A DNA stretch of 64,000 bases, taken from Symbiodinium microadriaticum. Lineage: Eukaryota > Sar > Dinophyceae > Suessiales > Symbiodiniaceae. Positions within the stretch are counted from its first letter, which is position 1; every line of letters starts with the position of its first letter. A model generated the notes under the pieces. The model was not told the DNA's origin. It was given only the letters and a program-made list of their open reading frames with translations, and did not search any database. Below, one piece after another: positions 20,734 through 33,739 of the stretch. A program made the translations under genes and the position numbers. The DNA is taken from contig LSRX01000814.1 of the NCBI GenBank assembly GCA_001939145.1, positions 7,754 to 71,753 on the forward strand, in the 5' to 3' direction.

Positions 20734-23700
20734 TCCTGAAACCATCCTGATGGTGCTTGTTTGGATTCAACGCTGCGAGTTGGTTTTGGTGTGGCAGCTT
20801 CAGTTCGTGCCCGATAAACCCTCAGCAAGACGAACTGGCAGACGTGGGCAGCGAAGTCGCTGAGGCCGGGACCAATCTAAGCATTGACACCAATTTCCTC
20901 AGGTTGCAGTCAATTCGGGTCCCGAGCTTTTGTGCACCCATCAAGTCCTTGAACCCCAAACCCCAAGGTGCTGCTCGGCTCCCTTCGAACCAAGGCACCT
21001 CCGCAGAATGCTCCTGCCCAATGAGCAGCTTTCTCAGAATTTATCTCTCAACATGAGGGTCCAAAGTTTGCACTCAAAAAAGCAGGGAACTCCTAGAATT
21101 GAGACCCAAAGGGGTGCAGTAACTTCGGGACTTTATTTCAAGCAGTCTGCAATACAGATCCAGCTCCTAAGACAGTCAAAGCTATGAGAGCGTGTGACGT
21201 AGACTGGCACAGCGAGCTCTGTGACATTGATGCCAAGTTGCCAAGTTGGTTCACCGAAGTCCCGAAACAGAAAGGCTTTTCACTTGAAACTGGCTAACCC
21301 GTGATGCGTCCCGTCCCACGATGTCTCACCACCGACCCATCCACATCATCCACCCTCCAAATACCTCAAAGCACCTTAGGGATCTTTGACATGAACAAGC
21401 CATGCAAAAAAGAGGACTTCGCTCGATCGTCCTCCTTTGGAGTGCCATCGAAGAAGGCGACAGCAGCCTGTCAGTCGAGGTTCTGGTCATCTTTAAGGCT
21501 TTTGGCAATCACAAGCAAGCCGCCGCAAACTCTAAGGCTCTAAGAGATCGAATCCTGGGCATGTGCTTTGAAACTTCGTTTGAGGGCCCTTTTTTGAGTC
21601 TGCCGCGTAGCGCAGGTCAAGGGATCTCGTGCTGGGGGAAAACAGGATCTAGTACACTATAACGGTGTAGTACAAAACTTGCCACGATGTAATATGTATG
21701 GTGCCGTGGTTCAGGGAGTGCCACATTCGAGCAGGTCCCCAACGGCCCGAACACCAGCTTAAAGTCCGTGCGATCACCTCCACAGACACCGGCAAAGACG
21801 GCAAAGACCCTACCGAAACCTGCAAGCCTCTTGGAAAGCAGCTGAGAGTCACTTACACCTTGAAACTTTAAGACTCCCCATACGCTCCACAAGCCCCCAA
21901 CACCCTGAGTTCTCCAAACCCCAAACTCCCACCAACAAAAAAGACGAAGTCACTAAGGCCCCCCCCCCCGTCTGAAGCGGAGCACTGGCACCTGCCAGAG
22001 GGCCGGTGGGAAGCGACAAGAGAAGGGCGGGAGGCCGTCCGGTGGGCGCGCCTTCTGTCAAAGCAAGAAGAAACAAGCACGCCACGTCACGCTTTTTAAT
22101 GGATTGGGGGTCTACTTTTGCCTTTTTGTCGGTCCTTTTCCTTCCGCTGTTTACGGGTCACGGTATGCTGTTGGCTTTGCTCTGTTCGGGTATTGTGAGG
22201 TGAGAAACTAGGCTTTACCGAATCTGTTGTGGTATAGCACCGCTCCAGCCAGCTGACAGGAGTTTTGAAGTTTGAGCTCCGAAGTGACCGGAGGACCGCC
22301 AGACCACTTGTGTCGCGGAACATAGCCGCACCCAAAAAACGATGTGTTTGCAGATTCCCGATGTCTTTCCGAGGATTTGGGGAAAGTGCATGTCAACACG
22401 GCTTCATCTTGTCTGGCTTGATACCTGTGGACCGGTGGCCGCTCTCGTGCACGGCTCTCTGAAAGGCTCTTTGTCATTCCCACAAACTTGCCTGCAAGCT
22501 CCCTGCAGCACCCTCGCCTCCTCCCCTTGGGCGATCTGGGCGTTGAGGAATTTCTTCAGGAGCGAGAGATTCATCTCGCTCCTGCCGTTGCTGTGGTTTC
22601 CAGGCTACGGCAGGACCAGAATCTTGGATGTTTCCCCAGAAAGGCCTGAGAACGTCAAGGTTCTGCTCGGACTCGTAGCCTGAGCCGCTCTTTTTTGACG
22701 GCCATTCATCATTCATTATGAGTCTGGGCGAGCAATCGGTTCCACCTCGGCTCTCCTGACATGGAAGCTGTGGATCTTTATCGGAGCTGCCCGAACTCGG
22801 GTCCGTGCAGGAAGCAAGGATCGTGGGGAAGAGGATGCTCTTGCCCCGCTCCTCCATGAAGTAATGCAGCGGCCTGGTCTCATGAGCTTCTAACTAGTAC
22901 TTTTCGAGTCTGAGGCTGCTGTTCTTTTGGCTACTAGATTCGTCCGATTCGTCCCTTAACAAGCCTTGCACCGAAAGTCTTGAGACTCTCGGGGCATCCT
23001 TTAGTAGCACCGGTCATGGTCTTCCACTGGAAGGCAGGGAGGTGGGTTCTGAATTCCGAAATCTGACCTGATTCTTGGCCAGCGCGACTATTCCAGGCAT
23101 TCAGGGCTCTCAGTATGCAAGAGCCCCACACATGTCCTCGCTTCCGGATCTCCGAAGACTCATTCCAACTCATCCATTTGAACAGCAGCATCTGAATACA
23201 TGAACCCGTAAACCCTAATCCTTCGCACATAAAGCCTCGCACATAAAGCCTACCTCGATCTGCAACGCAAACTCACCTGAAACCGTAGACACTTAACTAC
23301 TTCAACCTTCCAAACCCTATGGAAACATCTGGCAAGACACTCTCCGATCCGAAGGTAAGCGAGGCTAAGCTCTGCTGGGCCCCCGAGCAATGCTGCGAGG
23401 CGGCAGAGCAGCACCTTCATTCGAAGGCTTCATGCTTAGCATGCACTTCGGTTCGTATTGGAGTCTCCCGCTCGCGTGCCAAATCAGGTTGTCAGGTTGC
23501 TTCGCGTATCCGGGTAGCTTGTGGATGTAGAGCACGCACGACGCAAGCAGTTGCTGTTCCGATCAATGTGGTTTGAGCTGGAGGGGCCAGGGATCCAATG
23601 CTTGGAAGTTGGTTCCGGGGCGAGGCTTGGACGTGGATGTTCCCCGAGCCCTAAACTCCTAAACTCTAACACCCAAAACCCAACCACGCGACTCCCCTTT

Positions 23701-24275
23701 GCCTGGCCCTCGCCGTAGCAGAGGATAGTCTGGTTCTGCGGAGCTTCGAGGCAGTAAAAGCCTGGGCAACAAGTCCCTTTAGGCATTAGAGTTTTGTGTG
23801 CGAGGCTTTTCAAACATGCTCCCGGCTGAAGGGATGGAGCTGAGGACGTAGGATTTGGGGCTTCGTGCTGGGCATTGACTGGGCTCAAACGTATCTATCA
23901 ATGTTTCTAGCCGCTGAACGTAGACCTAGCCAGCCATCTCTCCATCTATTTCGCTCTCGTGACCGCGCTCCCTCTCTCCTCCTTCCTTGTTCAGCACAGC
24001 TCGAAAATTACACTGCGGTTGCATGGCGCCAGGCGACTTGCGAGCTGGAGGTCATTGAAATCTGGTGCGAAGTCGATGCAATGAATTTTCGGCTGGACAT
24101 CTTGTCACACCAAACCCCCAACCCACCTGGAAACCACGTATGCCGCCTCTCTTGCTCTTCCTCCACTCAACACAGAGTATATGTTGTACTGCTCTTCCTT
24201 TGTCTTTCTGCTATCATTTTCGCTGTCTCACTCGTTCTCTTTTTCTCTCATTACAGTGTTTCCTTTCTCTATTAT

Positions 24276-24328
24276 ACCTATATACCTACCTCCCGACAGA
24301 CCGACCGACCGACCGACCTACCTACCTT
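24276..24328. repeat. (ACCG)n/(ACCT)n microsatellite
   Basis: Short tetranucleotide tract in a pyrimidine-rich stretch. Confidence 0.8.
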
Positions 24329-26900
24329 TACCCAGTCCATGCATCTCTTCGACTATCAGACCTTCTGGTTTCTCCATCTATCCATCCATCAATGTACCTG
24401 TCTATCTCGAGTCTGGGCACGTATGCTTGTTTACATGAACGGAGCTTTCCGGCCCAGCTCGGCTTGAGAGCCCTTGGTGTCGGGGGCCGCACCAAGCAGC
24501 ACGACCGTTTCCTGAGCAGGCTGTTGGGAGCGTGTCGCCACGAGCGTTTCGGGCTTACGCGTCCGTCATTCTGAGCTTGTTGCTTGATTTCTTGAAGGAA
24601 CGCGGCCGCGAGATCTGGCCCCGTTTACAGTTTAGACTGTCAGCGCGGTCCATAAAGTAATAAAGTCATCTCAGCACGAAGCCACCGGTGCCAGTGAAAC
24701 ATGCGCCCCAAGACAGCAAGCAAAGATTAGCCGAATGGAGCATGTGGATGAGGGCCGGGCTGCAGCCTCGAACTCTACTCAATCTGAAAACTCTGTGAGA
24801 CATCTTGCACGCAAGTCATCTGGGACATTTGGGCTTCAGCCGAGCTCCTGCTCACCCTCAAACGAAATTACTGAAGCCAAGCTTCATGGAGCAACTCGCT
24901 CTCTTCTGGCTGACCTGGCGAAAGTAGTGCTCATGAAAGTTTGCCCAGACCTTTTGTCCCGTGCCCCTCCACATCGCAGGCCCGAAACCTTAAAACCCAA
25001 AATCCCACGACCCGCATTCCAGAGGCCTAGGTTGGGATGGAGCCTTCTTCGGGCCAAGCCAATACCGCTTGGGATGCGATGCAGGGTCCCTCATCCGTTG
25101 CCTTGCGAGGTGGTGGGCTTCGTGACGCTTCCTTGGTGTTCATCGCGGCAGGAAATCTGAAGATCTGAGTGCTCGGGCCTTCGTTGTAGGGAATGCCGGG
25201 TGAAATCAGCGGGGGAGGGATCAGGATACCCTCCGTTTTGGAAGTTGTCAATGGGATCCGGTGAGGATCAGCCTCCTGTCCGACCGAAGTCTCTCCATCG
25301 GCTGTGGCTCGAATTTTGAGATCAGTCTTGCGGAGCCGAGCTTCCAGGAATTCTGGCCACGCAGTAGTCCAAGAGGGTCACCAACACATGGTACAACTCC
25401 TGGGCAAGCTGCTTCTCTTCCCAATCCAGCTAAGCGTCCGCATTGTCTAGCGCTTGCGCGCCTAGATGAGGGAAACCGAGAACCATCGGATTCGAGCCCA
25501 AACGTGCATTAGAAGGCTTGTAAATTCCCATGCTCCTTCCGGACTACAGGGCTTCCTGGCAAAGAACTGATGCTCATAGTTCTGGGAAAGGCCAAACTCT
25601 TCGACTGCGAAGGCTCAGAACACGAGGTTTCACGAACTGATGTCAAGACTAGAATGCAATAGAATCTTAGAGCAGGAGCCATAATGCCCGAGACCCGAAT
25701 CAACCAAAGCAGCCCGCTCCTGCTGTCTACCAGCGCCAGCACCCATTGTCTTTTGAAGCGTCTTCAAGTCCTGCCCAGAAAGCATAGTTCTAGGTCTCGC
25801 CCCAGCATTGCCGATGCCGTCAGCTGATGTTCTTGGGATTCAACTTCAATGCACTCCGACAGTGGACTGCGGGGCGGGCTTCTCCGTGCAGGTACGCGAC
25901 GCCAGGCTTTAAACTTTAAACATCGTTGTACAAGGGCAGTAATTAAATCAGTAAATGACCCGATGCTGGAAGGCCAGGATTCAGAGAGCCTAGCTAGCTA
26001 ATAAGGTAAGTCGTTGTCACCCCATGTCCGATATGTTGAGGCTACATGACGAAATCTTGAACAGTTACTGTAGCTGTAGCCAGCATTTCATTCGCGATTG
26101 AGGACAGGCCAAGCACTTCGCTCGTCTGAGGACCAGGCGATCTGCGCCACACAGTTAAGAATCCGAAGTGCCTGCCGCAAAGTTGAAAGTCGGCGACTGG
26201 TGCTCTGTCGCAGCCAAAGCACTCAGCCTATGATCGTCTGAGCAGTCTCTGGGCAGGAACACGAACTTGCAGCCCTGCGATGAGTTGAAAGCCCCGAATG
26301 GACGATCGACTTGACGCGGTACAGTACGGCCCGCAGTCAGGCTTGTCTTCGAGTCACGTGAGGGAATCGTCCAGAAAGATGTTACTTCACGGATTTGGCC
26401 ATGCTGGCTGGGAGCCCACTACCCGCCTGCACGCACAGTGACACCACCTTGGAAGTCTCAACCGTTTGCTTCAGGAGTTGGGCTGCGCAGATTCCATGGC
26501 TGGGACTGATGAAGGCTTACTAAACGTGTCAACAACAGCACAGGCCGGGCATTGCACTCCGCGTCTTTGTCCGATTCCATGTCAAGTGGCGGTCTGCGGC
26601 AGCTTGGCACCCTTTTCCCGGCGGCCCTCTGAGAGCAAGATGGACACCAGGATGCCAACGACGCCTGATGCTGGTATGTTCGAGTTGGGGTTTAAGAGGG
26701 ATGTTTAGGGTCTCCAGATACTCAGCTCTGCGGAGAAAAGGGTTTTATCTAGGCCAGGCTTCACTAGAAAGGGAACTCCCTGAGGCAGTGGCCGAAGAGC
26801 TCTGTGTTCCGGAGGGTCTCCAGCACACGCTCCTTGGCCCATCTTCCGCGCAAAAACCGAGATCTCCGAAGTGCCGAAATGAACTCTCCCGAGTGTAGAC

Positions 26901-26933
26901 CCCATATATGAGTATATCGTCGATATACAATAC
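26901..26933 (-). pseudogene. Possible reverse-transcriptase scrap (VLYIDDILIYG)
   Basis: Eleven residues match the catalytic YxDD box of Ty3-type reverse transcriptases. No other RT block is visible on either side in any frame, and the DNA here is AT-rich and partly palindromic around the two Asp codons. If real it is a heavily decayed retroelement fragment; chance is a serious alternative. Confidence 0.3.
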
Positions 26934-29782
26934 CTCAAACCCTAGTCTAAACATGAAGTCGCCAGTATGAAAGAGCCGACCGAAGCCGCTGCTGCTCAAC
27001 TTTGAGTCTATGGGGTCAAACCCACTTGCGAAGCTTGTGATCTTAGTCCTAGACGCTGTCTGACACAGTGTCGAACCCAAGCGGCGTGAGAGGCGGCAAT
27101 GGCAGCAACCACTTCCGGGCTCGAGTTTGCCTGACATGTCGACCGACTGAACCTAAAATTGATGGCCAAGAGCTTCTCGATTTTCTGCGCACGTCGTTAG
27201 GTGCCAAGCCTCAGAACCCCATCAGTGCAACTTGATCCCGGAAAGACTCAATGGAAACCCTGTCATGTCATCACCTCGCGCATGCAAGCTTCATTCTCTA
27301 GGAAAGCAGTAATTACACTGCAAAAAAGGCACTGCTTCGAGTGCCATTGGCAAACTATTCAACCATGCCTCTTTCCCGAGTCTAGACTAGACCAGACTCC
27401 ATTTCCAAGTCCGGGAGAGTTTCACACAAACAGCCACCGACAGGGACCCGTCAACACGCGAAAGACATGCCGGGATGTGAACTGAAAATCCCTCTTTCAC
27501 CAAGCCTACGAGTGACTCCACCCTGTTCCTCAGCTACAAATGGGAAGGAGGCATCGGCCGCGCCCAGCAACTACGCACGCTGCCACAGACATGAATCCTG
27601 AAGGCCATCAAGGTTTGCAAACCTGAACCCTCACTGCTAAATATTAAAAAGCACGGTCCCTCGGCCTCGGGCTGTGCGCCTCCCGGGCGGCGATACGCCG
27701 TGACGAGAATATGCAGAAAGCACCTGCTACTGGGTAGCTCCAAGGCATGAAAACAGCCTGCTGGGGATGGTGTGGGGGTCCGCTCAGGAAGGTGCAGCTT
27801 GGATTTGGTGGGAAGAGTTTACACCACAGGCACAACTCGGCTCGCAGCAGGCAAGGTGATACGGAGAACTTCAACCCGCCACCGCGAACCAAGAGATGAA
27901 GTCTCAACCCTGGACGAATTCTCAAACCGGATCTCAGCCTTTCTCCCAACAAAAAACGAATCAAAGGTTTCTGCTATCATACGACAAACCAAACCCGACT
28001 AAGCCGTCAGTCTAGCGTGCCAACACTCATGTATCAGGCCAGGGGACATTGCCCGAAGCAGCAGCAAAGGCAGCGGAGACGCTCCGTCGAAGAGCTTGAG
28101 ACCTCGTGACAAATGACACCTATCTGCATGTCCTCTAGAAGATCCACGGCTCTTGCCCCTTTGCACATCCCAAACCTTCGCGTGCTCGGAGACCTAGTAG
28201 TGACTTAACAAGCACGTTGTAAAATAGGGGTACAGCCGTTGAACCCCAGTTTGGGTACTCCATTAAACTGCCAAATAAAACCGACCAGCTATCTACCATT
28301 ATCCCTCAAGTCCAACCCCCCCCCCCCAGCTGGGGCAGCTCTGAAGCACCTGTGCCTCGATGAGATGGGAGCTTCGAATATTTAGTCTGATGATGAAGAT
28401 CTTATTAAACATCATGGCATCTGAACAAGCATCACCACTTTAAAGAAAAAATACCCCGGCCTTGCCCCCCTATGTCCAACGAACTCCCTTTTTCGGGGCT
28501 CCCGGCGGATCTCAGCTCGTCCGAAGAGCTCGCGGAGCCTCAAAATACAGGTATCACGCGACACTGCCCATTTACCTAGCGTGTTCGTTTGTGTATGGAA
28601 ATTAGCAAGTCTGATGAATGTACATGACATGTTCTATATGATGAGCAGCAGCGATGCTGATGGCGACGACCACGATGGCAACGCTGAGTATTCTACTCGT
28701 CACAGGTGTCAATCTCCCAAGCAAGCACAGGCGCTGGGTTTGAATCAGTGGGCAAGGGAGCTAGTCCTACCCTGTAAATTCATGTCATACTTTGGGCACC
28801 CCGAGTACGCATAGTATGTCGGGTCACGGGGTAGGCTGCTCGGTTCTGCGGTGGGCAGATCCTGACACCTTGTTTCTGGGCTCACTGGACTGGACTCTGC
28901 CAGTAGTATTGAAGGATGCTTCCTTCAGCTTTCTGAAGTCTGAATGCTTCTCATTATCAACTTCGGCACAGCTCTAAAGTCTGACCGGGCAGCTTCTCGG
29001 CGAGTCCACAGAGGATCAGGTATGCTGCCAGCGAGCCCTGCAGGACTCAAGCGCGAGGAAGTGTGGGGGCCAAGGCCTCAAGACTTGCCAACACACCATG
29101 AATTAAGCGTGAACTCTCACGGCGAACGGCTTCAGGAAGCTCGGTGCCCTCCATCTACACCACCGGTGCTGAGCCCGGGAAGGCTGGCATCCCTAGAGCC
29201 TTAGACAGGGGAAGTCTGCACTGTTTTCGGAAAGACGCAGAGTCAACCGGATGCTGCCTGCAGTTCGCGAGCGCCCTCTGGTGGAGCCTTCCAGGAGAAC
29301 AGACACAGAAGTAGCAGGTGGAAGCTGGCAATTCATGCGCATGCTCCGCAACCACAAACAGCAATTGCCGCAGGCCGGCACTGATAATGCTTACATGAAC
29401 TTACATAATACCAGGTCCAGGTTCGTGTCCAAGATACGAAGAACCCCGGCAGCATTCGCAAGTTTAGGCCCTGCCTGCTTCATGTGCAATGCCAGGACAT
29501 GCAGGAGCTGTGGCAGGAAGAGGACTGGCCCACCCTGTCCAGAACTCTCAGGGTGGGCAGGGTGGGGCGCCCTTTGAAAAGCAAGCGCCAACCCCAGCCT
29601 CCACATCCTGAGGCTTCAAAGCCTCTGCAAAGTGCATGTCCTGCCCAAACCAAGGAGAGCTGTGATTGCAAAGACTTTGGCCAAAGACTACCGGATATGA
29701 CTGCGACGTAACCCTATGAGCGACAGACTGCCAGCAAAGGCTTAGGAACGACAGAGCTCCTACAGTATTATACATGCTCGAC

Positions 29783-29891
29783 CTGTTCGGCGGACATCGA
29801 CGGATCTCATGGCCCTCGGCTTCAAGCTCCGGTCCAGGTATGCAGTGGCCACATCGGCGAGCAGCGTCACTCGGCCGGTGAGCAGCAACAC
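29783..29891 (-). CDS. Candidate exon VLLLTGRVTLLADVATAYLD
   Basis: 109 nt with a strong acceptor (TTTTCTGCCTTGCCACAG) and donor CAG/GTCGAG, phase 0 to 1. A hydrophobic start is followed by a basic stretch, RSLKPRAMRSVDVRRT, which would suit a membrane-edge helix. Family unknown. Confidence 0.45.
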
Positions 29892-31276
29892 CTGTGGCAA
29901 GGCAGAAAAGCAGAATGCCCATTTGCGACACGAGGGCCAAGTAGAAATCGAGCATTCGGCAGGACAGTAAAAATGCTGTTGCACGGTGCCTGGTGCAAAC
30001 CTGCGACCCGGAACCTTCACCGCCACATGGCCCCTCAAACCACGCAACGCGGGCGCACCAAACGGGCGAGGCGGCTCTTGCACAGGAGACCCAGCCACTT
30101 CCTGGGATGCTTTGAACTTACCCCTCCCCCTTGAGATCAGGAGACGAGGAGAGAAGATTTCAAACAGCCTTTAGAGCAACCAAAGGTAGTTGAAGAGGTG
30201 CAAGCTGCAAGAGCCAACATGCATCGGAAGTGTTACTGCAATCGATACTGTTTCTTGCTGTGGACATCGTGGACCTTGGCAGTAAGTGAGGGGGCTGACG
30301 AATCGGACGGATCTCTTAATGATGATGAAACGCACGCTTGAGCCCAGCGTCAGGGCGCAGAGCTGAACGTTGCAATTCCTGAGTCAAGCTGCTGAAGGAT
30401 TCTAAAAAGAGCTGTAGCCTTCAACGCTCTCCTCTGATAGGCTTTATGCTTTGGGTTGAAGCTCATGCTGAGGAGTCCTTACTTGCTGAGACCAGAAAGG
30501 GTGCAGGGGAGTGCGGCTAAGGGCTCACATCAGCGGCTGGGCCTTCAACACTGCCTGTCGTTACGTTGTTCGTACTGCCACTGAAGGAACTATGAGCGAC
30601 TATTCAACTCTGACTACTTGATGGCGACTGTACTTGTCGTCATTTCGATTGTTCGTGACACAAGCCTCGGTCTCAGGACGGCTCTTGGGTAAGTGGAGGT
30701 GATGGCTTGGTGCTAGCATTCACTGCCTACTCTTTATTGCCAACTTCTCTCGGCACCCCGGAGCCGAGGCGCTGCTTCCATGCGACGACTGACGCCTTGT
30801 CGCCAGCCCTGAGCCGCGAAAAGGGGCTCAGCCAGAGCACATCACATCAATGCGTCGAGGGTTTCAGCTTCCAGGCTTGGGGTTTGAGGCTTGCGCGTTG
30901 GGGTTTGGTTGTCAGTCTGCCAAGCTGAACCGCCTGAAATGGGTAGAGATGGCTCCAGCTTCACCGAGCACGTATCATGAATCTGCAAGCCGAGACTGTC
31001 TGCCCGAAAACATAACCACTGCCAAAATCCAAATAGCCGTTGAGAAGGGTGTTCCGAGCCCAAAGCACTTCGAAGCTGGCGATGTTGTCCTTGACCCTAC
31101 AGCAAAGATCGACCACCATCCTGGCATCTTCCGAGAGCAGGAGCACGAACTCGGAATTAGCTCTCCAAACCTTTCCTCCCCGAGGGCAGGCAGCCCCACA
31201 ACTCAGGGGCAGCGGCCAGAGACAAGCCAGTCTTCACTTTTCCTGAAGTCTGAAGCCTTCCACCCCGTGCAGGGGC

Positions 31277-31338
31277 CTTGCGCAATTCAGCTTCAAGATG
31301 AGTGCCACATCGGCCTCTCGCTGCACCTGCGATAGCAC
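31277..31338 (-). CDS. Candidate exon VLSQVQREADVALILKLNCA
   Basis: 62 nt, acceptor TTTCCTGCACAG, donor GC type, phase 0 to 2. The frame remains open beyond the donor, so the end is uncertain. A second protein-like stretch, RMVVDLCCRVKDNIASFEVL, lies near 31065-31125 on the same strand. Confidence 0.35.
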
Positions 31339-33230
31339 CTGTGCAGGAAAGACGTGGTGGGCCTTTTGACAGCATGGGCATAGGGGATAATGGGTGCTTA
31401 GTAGACCTGGAGTCCAGAGCTCAGGATGTTTCACGAGATAGGTCTTCGGCTGCCGCCCTTGAGCCTGTCTTCAGTCGTGGGAAGAGAGATTTTACGTCTT
31501 GGGCTGAATCCTGACATTCCCCTTTCCTCCTCTCGCTCGGTGATCGGTGCCAAATGAAGCAACTTGAACCCAACGATGAACTTTCGATCCATGCATTCAC
31601 ATGGATTCGCTTCGTGAAGTCCATTCGGCCGACAAACCCGGTAAACACCACGGAACAAGGTTACTCGCGGCTTGCCTTGCTGAACTCGTTGAGGACCTGT
31701 AGCAACAGCTGCGTTGAGGCTTCCGAGATGTTAGGTTCCGTATTCGACAACACCCAGTTCTATCAATTAATCCACCCCTTCACAGGGTCCGTGCTGTCGT
31801 AAACAGTGCTTCTTCTGCCGGGGCTGTTCATGCGGCCCTGCCCCCGATCCGCTACCCGTACCCGGACGTGTCCTCCTGGCCGTATGATGGAGGCGTTTAG
31901 ACCCGTCGTACCTCCCGCAGCGACTGCTCTCCAAGATCCCGGGCAGATTCGGCTTTCTCGAGGTTCAAGTAGCCGAGGCTGTGGAACTGATCTTCCTTAG
32001 TACCGGTACCAGGGCAGCAAGCCGCAAAGCTCGCAAACCCACCCACTCCCCCCCCCCCGGCAAGGGCCTCGCTTCAGAAGATTGCTGGCGACAGTGCACA
32101 GGCGTGCACAAGCACACACGCTGTGTCTAATCTGAACACTTGCGCCCCAAAGGCAGCCGAAGCGAGCCGCGAAGCTTCGGCCTTGGGGGTTAGCAGGAGC
32201 GGGAGCTTCGCAGCGGTGCGCTGCGGTGCGCTCTTTCTGGGAGTCCCTGCCGAAGAGGCCGCCGCTGCGGCGCTCGAGACGCCAAGCACCTCTCAGATTC
32301 TGTCAATCCGCTGCCGTTACAACGGGCTGAACTATTTGAGGATTGTGGGGTTTGGGGAGGGTTTCCGGGTCCTCTGTGGGACTGATGTGAATCACGGAGT
32401 ATACGAACCGACTAGCCCAAGGCCAAGGCCTCGCACTTTCATGGAGCTCTCAGGATCTAGGTGGCGACTTGTGAACTCAGTCAGCCTTCGCCAGATCGGC
32501 TGCCAGCTTGCTAATCTTCGCACCTGGATATAGGGATTTATAGAGAGGTCTTAGCATTTTGGGATTTTGGGGGCCGGTTGAGGCCGCGGGTACGGGTCTT
32601 CGGTGGAAGATCGGCCTGGTCTGAATTTGCAAGTAGCCAGGAAGTGAGGAAACGAGGGTCAACGACCATCAGGACCGGAGAGAGCGACCGGAACAGGCAT
32701 CAACTAGCACAGTGCAGGCGTGAGGGTTTCAGTTGCTCGGGACCGTATCTTGACCCAGCTAAACCAAACAATAATTAATGTACACGGATCCATGCCCGAG
32801 GATGTGGCGCTGGGCTGCGTTTCCGGCGGCTGCCTGTCGCAGCGAATTTTCTCCTTCAAACTAGGGCCCTGGGTCACCTGGTCTTCTCAGACCGAACCCA
32901 TGGATGCGACTCAATGCCAAGGGCCTCAACCATGATGCTTGAATGTTCAAGTCCCCCTTTACACGGCCCACTGCAGCTGTTTACGGAAACCCGCAAGCTA
33001 CTAGACAGCTTCCCACAATGCTGATGCAGGCCCGACACCTGGAAGCACCAACGTGCTGCAATGGCCACACAGAGCTTATGGAAGCCTTGCAACGTCACCG
33101 CATCCGTGACAATCCCAGAACGCCGGGAGACATCATGCCATCCGAAAATCGTACACCCTCAAATCTTGAAACTTGAAGCCCCTGCACCTTGTGCAGCCTC
33201 CGAAAGACCCTGAAGTCCGCGTAAATTTGC

Positions 33231-33301
33231 CTTCGGCCCATCGGAGGCAGAGGCGAGCTGGAGAGCCTCTTCTACCCCGTCTGACCCCGCGCAGCCTTTT
33301 T
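33231..33301 (-). CDS. Candidate exon KGCAGSDGVEEALQLASASD
   Basis: 71 nt, acceptor CTCCTCCCCCAG, donor GC type after AAG, phase 1 to 0. Unrecognised. Confidence 0.3.
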
Positions 33302-33697
33302 CTGGGGGAGGAGCTCCTATAGGTATCTTGAGTTCGGGGATGGCGCTATAGCCGCTATATGTTTGATGCGATTCTAATGTCGACAGGATACATCCAACTC
33401 CCCGTTGTGGGTCAGCAGAACCAGGTTCCCCTCCCCATTTCAAACACGCTTGAATCAGGGTCTTTGACGATCAATTTTCTGCGGGTCGCTTGTCCGGACA
33501 ACGTTTCTGCAACCTGCCAAGCTTCTCCTGTGTTTCAAGAGTCTGCTCTTGAGCAGATTATCCAGGACCTTCAGGATCCCTGCAAAACGGTCAGCACTAG
33601 CCATGAACATCTTCTTCTGACATTCAGCTCAAGCTTCATCACCATTATCGGATCCCCTGACTGGGTGCTTCATGGGAGGAATTGCCCGTGTTCTCGC

Positions 33698-33739
33698 CTC
33701 TTCCTCCGTCAGCGCCTTTGCATTCAAGCGCCTGGCTTT
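33698..33739 (-). CDS. Candidate exon KARRLNAKALTEEE
   Basis: 42 nt, acceptor TTGCTGAAG, donor GC type, phase 0-0. Charged and helical. The open frame continues into ARTRAIPPMKHPV, so the exon may be longer. Confidence 0.3.

Larger units (their letters stand above)
20734..29782. other. Sparse region; few supported features
   Basis: No chained exons found. Protein-like minus-strand scraps at about 22510-22590 (NLSLLKKFLNAQIAQGEEAR) and 25060-25240 (PPPLISPGIPYNEGPSTQIF) lack clear splice boundaries. C-strand telomere-like pieces at 21895-21935, 23640-23690 and 24985-25010. Confidence 0.35.

Noticed and set aside
20670..20760. Dinoflagellate spliced-leader relic upstream of the fusion enzyme
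   Set aside because: I searched by eye for the leader's conserved 3' part in this stretch and found none.
22081..22203. Hydrophobic plus-strand peptide (FLSVLFLPLFTGHGMLLALL)
   Set aside because: Signal-like, but no splice sites, start context or continuation.
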